Assembly: GCF_001045435.1 (NCBI RefSeq)
Contig: NZ_LFNG01000003.1
Location: 62,001 to 126,000, forward strand
Length of the DNA stretch: 64,000 nucleotides
Direction of reading: 5' to 3'
Source: Chryseobacterium koreense CCUG 49689
Lineage (GTDB): Bacteria; Bacteroidota; Bacteroidia; Flavobacteriales; Weeksellaceae
Within the stretch, counting starts at the first letter, position 1. Each line of letters begins with the position of its first letter. Positions 42,868 to 51,964 of this stretch are shown one piece after another. The position numbers and the translations under genes are program-made. Under the pieces are notes generated by a model, which saw only the letters and a program-made list of their open reading frames with translations, was not told the DNA's origin and did no database searches.

Positions 42868-43743
42868 CTAAATTAATCTTTCTAATATAAAGTACAAATA
42901 TACAACCGGAACGCAGATAATAAAACTATCCAGTCGATCCAGAATTCCGCCATGTCCGGGAATGATGTTTCCGGAGTCTTTCACTGCGAATGTTCTTTTC
43001 AGCTGACTTTCCACCAAATCTCCGAGCGGTGCAAAAACAGAAACCAAAAATCCCACAATGATCCAGTTCCCTCTTAAATCCGGATGGAATTTCTCAATAA
43101 AAAATCCGAGGATAATGGTCAAAATCACTCCGCCTGCAAATCCTTCCCAGGTTTTCTTGGGTGAAATTTTTGGCGCCATTTTATGCTTTCCGAAAAATTT
43201 CCCGGTGAAATATGCGAACGTATCGCTGCTCCAAATCAGGATGAAAAGGAAAAAAACCTCTAAGCTAAAGGTTCCTTCCGCCGCTGAAAATTTTGGTAAA
43301 CCTAAAGCAAATCCAAATGGCAGCGCAGTGTAAATCACGGTGAAAATCAGTTTTCCGTTATCATAATAAAGTTCTTTGGAAAATTTGAATAAAGTAATTA
43401 CGGCAATCACCACCAGCAAAAGTGCCAGGATTTCCGAAAAATTAAAGTCAAAATAAAATCCGTGTCTGAAAAATCTGGTTGAAAATCGCCAGAAAACTAT
43501 TGCAATCAGTGGGAAAACCAAATATTTTTCCCAACTTTTGGGATCGAATTTCATCATTTTCACGCATTCCCAAGCTCCCACAAACAGGAAGAAGGTGATC
43601 AATCCGTAATATAATTGCTGCTGCTGGATGAGGTTGGGCGAGATTTTTTCCAGCATTGTCGAGCCGAGTGGTGTAGTGCAAAAGATGACCACGAACCCAT
43701 AAAGCAGTCCGCCAAATAATCGTTGAATTAGATTTCGATCCAA
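42868..43743 (-). CDS. cdsA: Phosphatidate cytidylyltransferase
   Basis: The 291-residue integral membrane enzyme makes CDP-diacylglycerol from CTP and phosphatidate. It has about eight hydrophobic helices. The C-terminal CDS signature is spread over SDTFAYFTGKFFGKHKMAPKISPKKTWEG and FAPLGDLVESQLKR, ending IPGHGGILDRLDS. It is 82 bp before psd and 43 bp after the LUD gene. Confidence 0.95.
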   Translation of the reverse strand: MDRNLIQRLFGGLLYGFVVIFCTTPLGSTMLEKISPNLIQQQQLYYGLITFFLFVGAWECVKMMKFDPKSWEKYLVFPLIAIVFWRFSTRFFRHGFYFDFNFSEILALLLVVIAVITLFKFSKELYYDNGKLIFTVIYTALPFGFALGLPKFSAAEGTFSLEVFFLFILIWSSDTFAYFTGKFFGKHKMAPKISPKKTWEGFAGGVILTIILGFFIEKFHPDLRGNWIIVGFLVSVFAPLGDLVESQLKRTFAVKDSGNIIPGHGGILDRLDSFIICVPVVYLYFILERLI

Positions 43744-43786
43744 AGTTTTGTTTGTTAAGGGAGAAATTAAAAAAAAATGCTAGAAA

Positions 43787-44398
43787 TTAATCTTCGAGCA
43801 AAAGTAAGAAAAGTTTCGTATTGTCCTTGTTTGGCGTATCCAATTTGGAATTGCTTCCGCTGATGGAGGTGAGGTTTTTGATGTTTCCGTTTCTCTTGAT
43901 TTTGGCCATCGCATCGTTCAGATTCGTGACAATCTGGGAAACATTCGCCATGATGATGATTTTTTCCGGCAGTCTGGAAGAATGGTAATGCAGGATATTG
44001 TTGTGTGAAAGCATGATTCTGCCGTCATAGGCAATCAGGTATTCACAAGTGATAAAGGCGCAGTCATTGAAAAGTTCGAGCTCTGTAGTATAGGGAACTT
44101 TCACCACATCCAGAAAATTTTTCAGTTCCTGGTCCCAACAGAAAACCGATTTCACATCTTCAATTTTCAGAATGTGATTCAGGGTTTGAAGTGCTTCTGC
44201 TTCGTCTCCGCAATAATTGAAGAATCCTCCGGAATGCGTAAAAAGCTGCACAAACTTGTAATCCAAATCAGCGTTTTTCAACTGATCCCCAAGTTTAATC
44301 ACATCTTGATTTTCGTCCTCTTCCGGCTGATTTAAAATTTTTCCGACAATTTTTTTAAATAAACTCAATTTCTGCGGTTTATGCGAATGTTTATACAA
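43787..44398 (-). CDS. LUD (LutC-like) domain protein
   Basis: The 203-residue protein has a charged N-terminus. From about residue 40 onwards it has a LUD-type fold: FVQLFTHSGGFFNYCGDEAEAL, VKVPYTTELELFNDCAFITCEYLIAYDGRIMLS and a C-terminal TKLFLLLLED. LUD proteins such as LutC take part in lactate use with LutA and LutB, which are absent here. Its fixed place between ftsH and cdsA suggests a different, unproved role. There is no signal peptide or membrane segment. Confidence 0.75.
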   Translation of the reverse strand: MYKHSHKPQKLSLFKKIVGKILNQPEEDENQDVIKLGDQLKNADLDYKFVQLFTHSGGFFNYCGDEAEALQTLNHILKIEDVKSVFCWDQELKNFLDVVKVPYTTELELFNDCAFITCEYLIAYDGRIMLSHNNILHYHSSRLPEKIIIMANVSQIVTNLNDAMAKIKRNGNIKNLTSISGSNSKLDTPNKDNTKLFLLLLED

Positions 44399-44432
44399 AA
44401 ATAGAAAATATTTGTTTACGGAGTGAAATTAA

Positions 44433-44484
44433 CAAAAAAAACCTGACTATTTACATTTCCAAAAAATTTGGATGCAAATAGTCA
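44433..44484 (-). terminator. Long hairpin terminator after ftsH
   Basis: TGACTATTTaCAT pairs with ATGcAAATAGTCA around an A/T-rich loop. The plus-strand A-run at 44433-44441 gives the U-tract. It lies inside the operon, so downstream genes may depend on read-through. Confidence 0.7.
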
Positions 44485-44501
44485 AGCATTTATTTTTTTA
44501 A

Positions 44502-46517
44502 TTAAAGTTGAGTCCCCGATTCCGGTGCCTGAACTTCTTCTGCCCCTGGATTTTCGTCCTTGGTTTCTGATTCTTCATTATGGGTGCTGGAAACCGGGTG
44601 TTCGGTCAATTCCGGATCCCATGCTCTTTTCCCGAAAACATCTTCCAAGTCTTCTCGGAAAATCACCTCTTTTTCCAGGAGTTTGGTTGCTAAAGCGTCC
44701 AGTTTTTCCTTATTGTCACGCAGAATCTGCAATGCTCTCTGATATTGAGTTTCGATGATTTTCGAAATTTCTTCGTCGATCATTTTTGCGGTTTGCTCAG
44801 AATACGGTTTTCCAAAGCTGTATTCGGATTGTCCGGAGCTGTCGTAGTAAGAGATATTTCCTACTTTGTCATTCAGACCATAAATTGTCACCATCGCCTG
44901 TGCTTGTTTGGTCACACGTTCCAGATCCGAAAGTGCTCCAGTAGAAATGTTTCCAAAAATGGTTTCTTCGGCTGCCCTTCCTCCCAAAGTAGCGCACAGT
45001 TCGTCGTTCATTTGTTCGGTGGTGGTCAGCTGTCTTTCCTCCGGTAGATACCAAGCTGCGCCAAGTGATCTTCCTCTAGGAACAATAGTGACTTTCAGAA
45101 GTGGAGCAGCATGTTCAACGAGCCAAGAAATGGTTGCGTGTCCTGCTTCATGATAGGCGACTCTTCTTTTTTCTGAAGGTTTGATGGCTTTGTTTTTCTT
45201 TTCCAGTCCGCCGATGATTCGGTCCACCGCATCAAGGAAATCCTGTTTGTTCACGGCTTCATGTCCGTTTCTAGCTGCGATTAAAGCCGCTTCGTTGCAA
45301 ACGTTTGCAATATCTGCTCCTGAAAATCCTGGAGTTTGCTTTGCCAAAAATTCCCGGTCGATATTGGGGTCGAGCTTGATTTTTGCCAAATGCACATCGA
45401 AGATTTGTTTTCTTTCATGAAGTTCCGGCAAATCCACATAAATTGATCGGTCGAATCTTCCTGCTCTCATCAATGCCTTATCCAAAATATCTGCACGGTT
45501 GGTAGCCGCCATCACGATGACGTTCGTATCGGTTCCGAAGCCGTCCATTTCAGTAAGGAGCTGGTTCAGCGTGTTTTCTCTCTCGTCATTTCCTCCGGTG
45601 AAGTTTCCTTTTCCTCTTGCTCTACCTATTGCATCAATTTCATCGATAAAAATGATTGCTGGAGATTTTGCTTTTGCCTGTGCAAACAAATCGCGAACTC
45701 TGGAAGCTCCCACTCCCACGAACATTTCCACGAAATCTGAACCTGAAAGTGAGAAGAACGGTACTTTGGCTTCGCCTGCAACAGCTTTTGCCAATAATGT
45801 TTTCCCTGTTCCCGGAGGACCCACTAGCAGAACTCCTTTCGGGATTTTACCTCCCAGTTTGGTGTATTTTTCTGAGTTTTTCAAGAAGTCTACCACTTCC
45901 TGCACTTCCTCTTTTGCGCCTTCCAAACCGGCAACATCTTTAAAAGTGGTCTGTATTTTTTCTTTTTCGTCAAAAAGCTTTGCCCTGGATTTTCCGATGG
46001 AAAAAATTTGTCCGCCGGGACCGCCGCTTCCGCTCATCATTCTTCTAAAAATAACGAAATAGAATAAAGCCATCAAACCAATCCAGAATAAGGCGTTGAA
46101 TAGAAGTTCCGTCATTGGGTTTTTCCCCATTCCGTAATCTTTTTTAGTCGCGATTTGCGGATTGTCTGCTTTGATCTTATCGAACTTTTCTAGGAAAAGT
46201 TGAAGGTCGCCATAGCTTAAGGTATAGTCTGGTTTTGGACCCAGATTAAAGTCAAAAGCCGACATTGGATTTTTCGCAGGTGCGGTAGTTTTTGCAGCAG
46301 CTTCAGCTTTTGCCTCTTTAGTCAGGAAAACGTCTGCTTTTTCGGTGTCTTTGTAGATGAGTATGTCCTGGACTTTCCCTTCTGCCATTAATTTGTAGAA
46401 TCCTTCTTCGTCAATGGTGTTCTGTTGGGAATCGCCATTCATGTTCGAAAAGAAGAAAAGCAGTATAGCAGCGATCGCTATGGGAAAAAACCAGTTAAAT
46501 CCTTTATTGTTATTCAT
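44502..46517 (-). CDS. ftsH: ATP-dependent zinc metalloprotease FtsH
   Basis: The 671-residue inner-membrane protease degrades damaged membrane proteins and regulators. It has a short N-terminal helix (about 10-24), a periplasmic domain with a Lys/Ala-rich loop, and a second helix (about 140-160). The AAA domain has Walker A GPPGTGKT, Walker [11 protein letters not shown] and the SRH region. The M41 protease domain has HEAGH (two His ligands and Glu). A Glu-rich tail ends the protein. It follows rsfS by 43 bp. Confidence 0.97.
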   Translation of the reverse strand: MNNNKGFNWFFPIAIAAILLFFFSNMNGDSQQNTIDEEGFYKLMAEGKVQDILIYKDTEKADVFLTKEAKAEAAAKTTAPAKNPMSAFDFNLGPKPDYTLSYGDLQLFLEKFDKIKADNPQIATKKDYGMGKNPMTELLFNALFWIGLMALFYFVIFRRMMSGSGGPGGQIFSIGKSRAKLFDEKEKIQTTFKDVAGLEGAKEEVQEVVDFLKNSEKYTKLGGKIPKGVLLVGPPGTGKTLLAKAVAGEAKVPFFSLSGSDFVEMFVGVGASRVRDLFAQAKAKSPAIIFIDEIDAIGRARGKGNFTGGNDERENTLNQLLTEMDGFGTDTNVIVMAATNRADILDKALMRAGRFDRSIYVDLPELHERKQIFDVHLAKIKLDPNIDREFLAKQTPGFSGADIANVCNEAALIAARNGHEAVNKQDFLDAVDRIIGGLEKKNKAIKPSEKRRVAYHEAGHATISWLVEHAAPLLKVTIVPRGRSLGAAWYLPEERQLTTTEQMNDELCATLGGRAAEETIFGNISTGALSDLERVTKQAQAMVTIYGLNDKVGNISYYDSSGQSEYSFGKPYSEQTAKMIDEEISKIIETQYQRALQILRDNKEKLDALATKLLEKEVIFREDLEDVFGKRAWDPELTEHPVSSTHNEESETKDENPGAEEVQAPESGTQL

Positions 46518-46560
46518 ATCTTTTTTATAAAAATTTTGACGAAAACAGGTCAGTCAAATA

Positions 46561-46932
46561 TCAATTTGTTAAATCTTCTATTTTGGTGATTTTTGCATCG
46601 CCCCAAAGTTCTTCAATTTCATAATATTCACGGGTTGCCCTTTGGAAAACATGCACTACCACGGAAACGTAATCCATCAGAACCCACATTGCATTTTCGG
46701 TTCCTTCCACATGCCATGGTCTGTCGTGAAGATCGTTCCGTACTTTTTTTTCAATATTTCCAGCAATGGCCGAAACCTGCGTGTTTGAATTTCCGCTGCA
46801 GATGATAAAGGTTTCTGCAACAGAGTTTTCTATGTTGGAAAGGTCAAAAATCATGATGTCTTCACCTTTTGTGTCTTGAATGGCATCTACGATTTTGTCG
46901 ATTAGGAGTTGTTTTTCTGTCGATTTATTCAT
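46561..46932 (-). CDS. rsfS: Ribosomal silencing factor RsfS
   Basis: The 123-residue protein binds L14 on the large subunit and blocks subunit joining during starvation. It has the family blocks DIMIFDLSNIENSVAETFIICSG, WHVEGTENAMWVLMDYVSVVVHVF and YYEIEELWGDAK. It is the first gene of the minus-strand operon to psd, divergent from birA. Confidence 0.95.
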   Translation of the reverse strand: MNKSTEKQLLIDKIVDAIQDTKGEDIMIFDLSNIENSVAETFIICSGNSNTQVSAIAGNIEKKVRNDLHDRPWHVEGTENAMWVLMDYVSVVVHVFQRATREYYEIEELWGDAKITKIEDLTN

Positions 46933-46952
46933 TAAAAATTTTTGCTAATCTG

Positions 46953-46960
46953 CAAATTTA
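46953..46960 (-). promoter_or_regulatory. -7 box (TAAATTTG) for the rsfS operon
   Basis: The minus strand reads TAAATTTG 20 bp before the rsfS ATG. The same octamer occurs again at 46985-46992, so tandem starts are possible. Confidence 0.55.
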
Positions 46961-47021
46961 TTGTTTTTTTATCTAATTTATCCTCAAATTTACGGTTTCT
47001 AATCTATAATAGTCAGATTCC

Positions 47022-47738
47022 ATGATACCTGTTTTTTACCTGGATGAATGTGCTTCAACTCAAGACGAATCAGTCCGGTTTTTACTTTACGGCGATTCTG
47101 AAACTTTTGCGGTTTACACTTTTAAACAAACGAATGGGAAAGGGCAATACGGCAATTCTTGGGAATCTTCGGTAAACAGGAATATCGCTTATTCTTTTGC
47201 GGTTCCGGCCAACAGAATCCGCGTTCCAACACCATCCCTCAATTTTTATACCGCAATTATCTTGCGTGATTTTCTTGCCAATCTGTCAACTTTTCCGGTG
47301 GAAATTAAATGGCCGAATGATTTAATCATTAGAAATAAAAAGATTTCCGGCATCTTAATCGAAAAAAAAAACATTAATGAAATCCCGTATTTTATTATTG
47401 GAATTGGATTGAATGTTTTGCAGGAAGATTTTAGACACATTCCAAAAGCAGGTTCGTTACTTACTCAAACCGGAATTCGATTTGAACTTAAGGAGATGGT
47501 GGAGCGGTTTCATGAATTTTTTTCCGAAAGAATTTTTCAAAATGCTCCGGGTCCCGAAATATGGAATAAAATCAATAAAGACCTTTTCCGGAAAGATGAA
47601 GTTTCTGTATTCGAAATTAAAGGAATCAGACAAAATGGCATTATAAAAAATGTGGATGAGGAAGGTTTTCTTTGGGTAGAACTGGAAAATGACGGATTAA
47701 GGAGGTTTTTCCATAAAGAGATTGAGATGCTTTACTGA
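47022..47738 (+). CDS. birA: Biotin--[acetyl-CoA-carboxylase] ligase
   Basis: The 238-residue enzyme attaches biotin to the carboxyl carrier protein. It has the biotin-protein ligase core with TNGKGQYGNSWESS (biotinyl-AMP loop), SLNFYTAIIL, KWPNDLIIRNKKISGILIE (with the Lys-Trp-Pro-Asn-Asp motif) and a small C-terminal SH3-like domain. There is no N-terminal helix-turn-helix, so it is not a repressor. It ends with a 7-bp convergent overlap with lptFG. Confidence 0.95.
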   Translation: MIPVFYLDECASTQDESVRFLLYGDSETFAVYTFKQTNGKGQYGNSWESSVNRNIAYSFAVPANRIRVPTPSLNFYTAIILRDFLANLSTFPVEIKWPNDLIIRNKKISGILIEKKNINEIPYFIIGIGLNVLQEDFRHIPKAGSLLTQTGIRFELKEMVERFHEFFSERIFQNAPGPEIWNKINKDLFRKDEVSVFEIKGIRQNGIIKNVDEEGFLWVELENDGLRRFFHKEIEMLY

Positions 47739-48829
47739 TTCGCACGCTTAAAATAGAGTATCAAAGCCAAAGGTCCGAAAACGATATCCGGCAACCACAT
47801 CGCCAGAAGCGGAGTCAAAGTTTTGTTTTCTGAAACTACCTTCAACACCTCAAAAGAAAACACGAAAACAAACGCCAAAGCAATTCCCAACGCGAGATTC
47901 AGACCCAATCCGCCCCGTTTTTTCTGCGACGAAAGTGAAAGCCCGAGAAAAGTCAGAATGATCACCGAAACCGGCATGGAAGTTCTTTGGTAGAGCTCGT
48001 TCAAATAGGTGTTCAAATTGGCGTTTCCTTTTTCTCTTTCACGATTGATGAATTGAAGGAGTTCCGGAGTGGTTTTATTTTGACCCAGCAAAACATCCGG
48101 GAACAGTTCTTCCGGAGGATGCCCGAAACTTTTGTCCATGGAATTCCCATTTCCCAATTTTTCGGTACCATCACCTTTGATGGTTTTTTCAAGATAATTG
48201 CTTAGTACGAACTGGTTTTTGGTTTTGTCCCAGTAAAATTCACTTGCATTGAGTTGATAAATCAGGCGGTGGTTTTTGTCGAATTTTTGATAAAGAAATC
48301 CGGAACCGCGCTTTTCCTTTTTGTTATAACTTTTCAGGAAAATGTATTCCGTTTTTGAAAGTTGGGTGGAAACTTCTGAACTTCCGGTGAACTCGTCGCG
48401 ACTCACTGCAGTGTAAGTATAGGGTTCCAGTGCGTTTTTTTTGGTGTTAGCAAGAGGCAAAACCAAATGATTTAAAAGCAATGCCATGATGGCAATGAAG
48501 CCGGAAGTAATGAGGTAAGGTCTGGCGAAACGGTGAAAACTCGCACCGGAACTGATGATGGCCACAATTTCTGTGTTATTCGCAATTCTGGAGGTAAAGA
48601 AAATCACCGAGATGAAAACCAAAATCGACATGAAGGTGATAATCAGATTGAGAATCCAATAAGGATAAAAATTCACCAGAAACTCACTTACCGTAAATCC
48701 GTTGGATTCAATTCGGGGTGCTTTTGCCTGAACATCGATGACCAAAACGATAATCGTCAACAAACCCAGCATGAACCCGAAGGTTCCGAGGTATTTTTTG
48801 ATGATATAGCGGTCGATGATGGTGAACAT
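47732..48829 (-). CDS. LptF/LptG family permease
   Basis: The 365-residue protein has three N-terminal hydrophobic helices (about 12-115), a periplasmic beta-jellyroll-like middle (about 120-270), and three C-terminal helices (about 280-360). This is the YjgP/YjgQ architecture of the LPS-export ABC transporter LptBFG. Whether it is LptF or LptG cannot be told here. It is downstream of tgt on the same strand with a 93-bp gap. Confidence 0.88.
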   Translation of the reverse strand: MFTIIDRYIIKKYLGTFGFMLGLLTIIVLVIDVQAKAPRIESNGFTVSEFLVNFYPYWILNLIITFMSILVFISVIFFTSRIANNTEIVAIISSGASFHRFARPYLITSGFIAIMALLLNHLVLPLANTKKNALEPYTYTAVSRDEFTGSSEVSTQLSKTEYIFLKSYNKKEKRGSGFLYQKFDKNHRLIYQLNASEFYWDKTKNQFVLSNYLEKTIKGDGTEKLGNGNSMDKSFGHPPEELFPDVLLGQNKTTPELLQFINREREKGNANLNTYLNELYQRTSMPVSVIILTFLGLSLSSQKKRGGLGLNLALGIALAFVFVFSFEVLKVVSENKTLTPLLAMWLPDIVFGPLALILYFKRANQ

Positions 48830-48922
48830 TGGCTAAATAATAATTAACAATGGGTAGGAAATGCCGAATTGGTATGCTCAGTAATTAACTGATTTTTTTG
48901 GTGAGGCAATCTTCTTCCCCCT

Positions 48923-50056
48923 TTACAATCTTTGTTTTAAAACCGGAACCACGGAATCTTTCCATTCATAGAAATCACCTGCAAAAATATGTTCTCTGGC
49001 GACTTTGACCAAATCCAAATAAAAGGCCAGGTTGTGAATAGATGCAATCTGTTTCGCCAAATATTCTTTTGAAACGAATAAATGCCGAACATACGCCTTT
49101 GAATATTCTCGGTCCACATAGCTTGTCCCGAATTCATCCAGCGGTGAAAAATCGTTTTTCCATTTTTCGTTTTTCATGTTCATCACACCGTTCCAGGTGA
49201 AAAGCATCGCGTTTCTGGCGTTTCTTGTCGGCATCACGCAGTCCATCATATCGATTCCCAAGCCGATAGACTCCAGAATATTCCACGGAGTTCCGACTCC
49301 CATCAGGTATCTTGGTTTATCTTTTGGCAAAATATCTGTAACTTCATTGGTGATCCGGTACATTTCTTCTTCGGGTTCTCCCACGGAAAGACCGCCAATA
49401 GCGTTTCCTTCAGCATTTTGTTCGGAGATAAATTCTGCAGAGATTTTCCTTAAATCAGAGTAGGTAGAGCCCTGAACAATTGGGAAAAGCCGCTGTTGGT
49501 GTCCGTAGATTTCCTGATTTTCATTCGTCCAGTCAATACATCTTTTTAACCAGCGATGGGTCATTTCCATGGAGGTTTTCGCCAGGTTGTATTCGCAAGG
49601 ATATGGAGTACATTCATCAAAAGCCATGAAAATATCGCCCCCGATTTGCCGCTGGATTTCCATTGATTTTTCGGGTGAAATAAAATGGTAGCTTCCGTCA
49701 ATATGAGATTTGAATTTCACACCTTCTTCGCTCATTTTTCTACTGGCAGAAAGGGAAAAAACCTGATAACCACCGGAATCCGTAAGTATGGGCAAATCCC
49801 AGTTCATGAACTTGTGGAGTCCGCCCGCTTGCTGCATAATCTCCATTTTCGGACGAAGATAAAGATGGTAAGTGTTTCCTAAAATAATCTGTGCTTTGAT
49901 ATCTTCTTTAAGCTCGTGCTGGTGCACGGTTTTCACCGAGGCCACTGTTCCCACCGGCATGAAGATCGGTGTTTGAATGGTTCCGTGGTCGGTGGAAATG
50001 GTTCCTGCTCTGGCTTTTCCGGTAGATGTTTTATTGATTTTGAAAAATGGGGACAT
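48923..50056 (-). CDS. tgt: tRNA guanine(34) transglycosylase lacking the zinc cysteines
   Basis: The protein has about 377 residues from the ATG at 50056; a start five codons earlier would overlap the DUF4296 gene. The enzyme exchanges G34 for the queuosine precursor in tRNAs. Active-site blocks are present: FMPVGTVASVKTV, NTYHLYLRP, TDSGGYQVFSLS (Asp), AFDECTPYP, GGLSVGEP and GIDMMDCVMPTRNARN (nucleophile Asp). The canonical CxCxxC zinc site near the C-terminus reads SYVDREYSKAY instead, while the later IHNLAFY His is kept. It lies in an operon with a glycosyltransferase and a DUF4296 gene. Confidence 0.92.
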   Translation of the reverse strand: MSPFFKINKTSTGKARAGTISTDHGTIQTPIFMPVGTVASVKTVHQHELKEDIKAQIILGNTYHLYLRPKMEIMQQAGGLHKFMNWDLPILTDSGGYQVFSLSASRKMSEEGVKFKSHIDGSYHFISPEKSMEIQRQIGGDIFMAFDECTPYPCEYNLAKTSMEMTHRWLKRCIDWTNENQEIYGHQQRLFPIVQGSTYSDLRKISAEFISEQNAEGNAIGGLSVGEPEEEMYRITNEVTDILPKDKPRYLMGVGTPWNILESIGLGIDMMDCVMPTRNARNAMLFTWNGVMNMKNEKWKNDFSPLDEFGTSYVDREYSKAYVRHLFVSKEYLAKQIASIHNLAFYLDLVKVAREHIFAGDFYEWKDSVVPVLKQRL

Positions 50057-50060
50057 ATTT

Positions 50061-50429
50061 TTATCTGGCAAATGCGGGTACGTTTGGGTTTTCTTTGATT
50101 TTTTGGTCGATATAGGATTTTGCTTCCGGATGTTTCTCCAGGATTATTTTCTGGGCATTATCCAAAATTTTCTCTAGTTTTCCGGTCGCGATATAGAACT
50201 TATAACTTTCTGTGAATTGGTTTCCCTTGACATGGTATTTATTCAAGGTATAGCGGGTTGCATTTTCCAGGTTGGCTTCCGGGTCTATTATCCTGAGTTG
50301 GTCATTCATGGCAAACTCGGCGATGATTTCGGACATTTGGTCTTTTGGAATGAGGTTTTTCGGCTCGTCAATCAAATGCGAACAATTCACCATTAAAAAA
50401 GAAATGCAAACAAAAAGAAGCTTCTTCAT
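50061..50429 (-). CDS. DUF4296 lipoprotein
   Basis: From the ATG at 50429, the 122-residue product starts MKKLLFVCISFLMVNC with a lipobox-like MVNC. A conserved helical part follows (PKDQMSEIIAEFAMNDQLRI; ATRYTLNKYHVKGNQFTESYKFY), as in DUF4296, a Bacteroidota family of unknown function. Its ATG overlaps the glycosyltransferase stop as ATGA, so the two are translationally coupled. tgt follows after 4 bp. Confidence 0.82.
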   Translation of the reverse strand: MKKLLFVCISFLMVNCSHLIDEPKNLIPKDQMSEIIAEFAMNDQLRIIDPEANLENATRYTLNKYHVKGNQFTESYKFYIATGKLEKILDNAQKIILEKHPEAKSYIDQKIKENPNVPAFAR

Positions 50430-51142
50430 AATTTTCCGATCAGCGATTTCCATTTTAGCCTTAAAACTCCGAAAACGGCTTCGTGAATAATCCCGCCGTT
50501 CATTTTGCTTTCGCCCAGTTCGCGGTTGGTGAAAATAATCGGGACTTCCACGATTTTGAACCCTTTTTTAAAGGCTCGGAATTTCATCTCGATTTGGAAA
50601 CCGTAACCTTTCAGTTTGATTTTGTCCAAACCGATTTCTTCCAAGACTTTTCTTGAAAAACATACGAATCCTGCAGTGGTATCCTGTATCGGAAATCCCA
50701 AAATGGTTCTGGTGTAAATCGATGCACAGTAGGAAAGCAAAACCCGTCCCATCGGCCAATTCACAACGTTTACTCCTTTGGAATATCTGGAGCCGATGCT
50801 CATGTCGGCATTTTTGCAGGCTTCAAAAAGTCGGCTCAGGTCTTTTGGGTTGTGCGAGAAATCTGCATCCATTTCGAAAATATAGTCGTAGCCGTTTTCT
50901 AAAGACCATTTGAAACCGTGGAGATAAGCTTTTCCCAATCCGTCTTTTGTTTTTCGCACCGTCAGGAAAAGTTCGTCCGGATAAATTCGCTGAAGCTTTT
51001 TCACGATTTCACTGGTTCCGTCCGGAGAAGAATCATCCACTACTAAAATATGGAAATCCTCCTTCAATGCGAACACTGCGGAAATAATATTTTCAATATT
51101 TTCCTTTTCATTGTAGGTCGGAATGATGACGAGTTTCTTCAC
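50426..51142 (-). CDS. Polyprenol-phosphate mannosyltransferase-like family 2 glycosyltransferase
   Basis: A GTG start at 51142 gives 238 residues beginning KKLVIIPTYNEKENI. The longer open frame to 51331 runs through the -7 box at 51159-51166 and is rejected. Glycosyltransferase 2 motifs are VVDDSSPDGTSEIV, DADFSHNPKDL (DxD) and the TAGFVCFSRKVLEEI block of the DPM1-like group. It lacks the C-terminal membrane domain of many bacterial members. It probably transfers a sugar to a polyprenyl phosphate carrier at the inner membrane. Confidence 0.88.
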   Translation of the reverse strand: MKKLVIIPTYNEKENIENIISAVFALKEDFHILVVDDSSPDGTSEIVKKLQRIYPDELFLTVRKTKDGLGKAYLHGFKWSLENGYDYIFEMDADFSHNPKDLSRLFEACKNADMSIGSRYSKGVNVVNWPMGRVLLSYCASIYTRTILGFPIQDTTAGFVCFSRKVLEEIGLDKIKLKGYGFQIEMKFRAFKKGFKIVEVPIIFTNRELGESKMNGGIIHEAVFGVLRLKWKSLIGKL

Positions 51143-51158
51143 GCGCGAAATTAAGTTG

Positions 51159-51166
51159 CAAAGATA
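51159..51166 (-). promoter_or_regulatory. -7 box (TATCTTTG) for the glycosyltransferase operon
   Basis: The minus strand reads TATCTTTG 16 bp before the GTG at 51142. It decides the start of the glycosyltransferase. Confidence 0.6.
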
Positions 51167-51288
51167 ATCTTTTTTGGCTTTGGGCTGATTGCTGAAAACA
51201 TAATGCCAAACGCCAAAAAGTATTCGTAATTCGCCAAAAGTCATTCCGGTCGATGTAGCGAGGCAATTGACATTCGCCAAATTAATCT

Positions 51289-51296
51289 TACTTTTG
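51289..51296 (+). promoter_or_regulatory. -7 box (TACTTTTG) for the DUF4271-hemD genes
   Basis: TACTTTTG ends 14 bp before the TTG start at 51311. Confidence 0.6.
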
Positions 51297-51310
51297 CAGA
51301 AAATTACAAA

Positions 51311-51952
51311 TTGGTCCGGATTGCACAGCAAAACGACTGGGTGGTTTTCATTTTGGTCGGCTCTATTTTTCTTTATATTTTCATGCTGCTTTCTTTGCAG
51401 CGTGAATCTTCTGTGAGAGAGTTTTTGCTGCAGAAATTCCCTGATTCCTCCAATAATTTCCCAAGTTGGGTGATCATTAGTTTTGTATTTGTACTGCTCT
51501 TTTCAACCTTGGTTTCGCAGTTTATTCCGATAGTGCCTCGAAAGATTTCGGAAGTCCAAATCATGGGTTATGAATTGAATAAATTCGGATTCACCTTTTT
51601 ATCGGTTTCTGGAATTTATTTCAGTAAAAATATCCTGAGCTACCTTTATTATGCAGGAACCGGTAACAGCAAAAAATGGAAAGTTTTCTATTTCGCGGCT
51701 TCCAAGATTTATTTTGTTTTTTCTATTATTTTAATGGTGGCATGTGTGGTGAAATATTTTTATGACATAGCATTATCAGTGGCTTTCGATATGCTTGTGG
51801 GCGGGTTTCTATTGCTGTTCGGCTTTAAGCTGATATTCTATTTCTTCCATAGAAACGACATATTGCCTCAAAAGTGGTATTATAAAATTTTGTATATTTG
51901 CACCCTCCAAATCACACCTGTATTGGTGTTATGGAAAATCTTATTCTTTTAA
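51311..51952 (+). CDS. DUF4271 membrane protein
   Basis: The 213-residue protein starts at a TTG (VRIAQQNDWVVFILVGSIF). No ATG lies between the -7 box and the first helix. It has about six hydrophobic segments and matches DUF4271, a Bacteroidota membrane family always seen next to uroporphyrinogen-III synthase genes. Function unknown. It is directly followed by hemD. Confidence 0.82.
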   Translation: MVRIAQQNDWVVFILVGSIFLYIFMLLSLQRESSVREFLLQKFPDSSNNFPSWVIISFVFVLLFSTLVSQFIPIVPRKISEVQIMGYELNKFGFTFLSVSGIYFSKNILSYLYYAGTGNSKKWKVFYFAASKIYFVFSIILMVACVVKYFYDIALSVAFDMLVGGFLLLFGFKLIFYFFHRNDILPQKWYYKILYICTLQITPVLVLWKILFF

Positions 51953-51964
51953 TTGAGTTTGATG

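Noticed and set aside
51143-51331. N-terminal extension of the glycosyltransferase
   Set aside because: It runs through a -7 box (51159-51166), and the conserved GT2 start begins directly at the GTG 51142.
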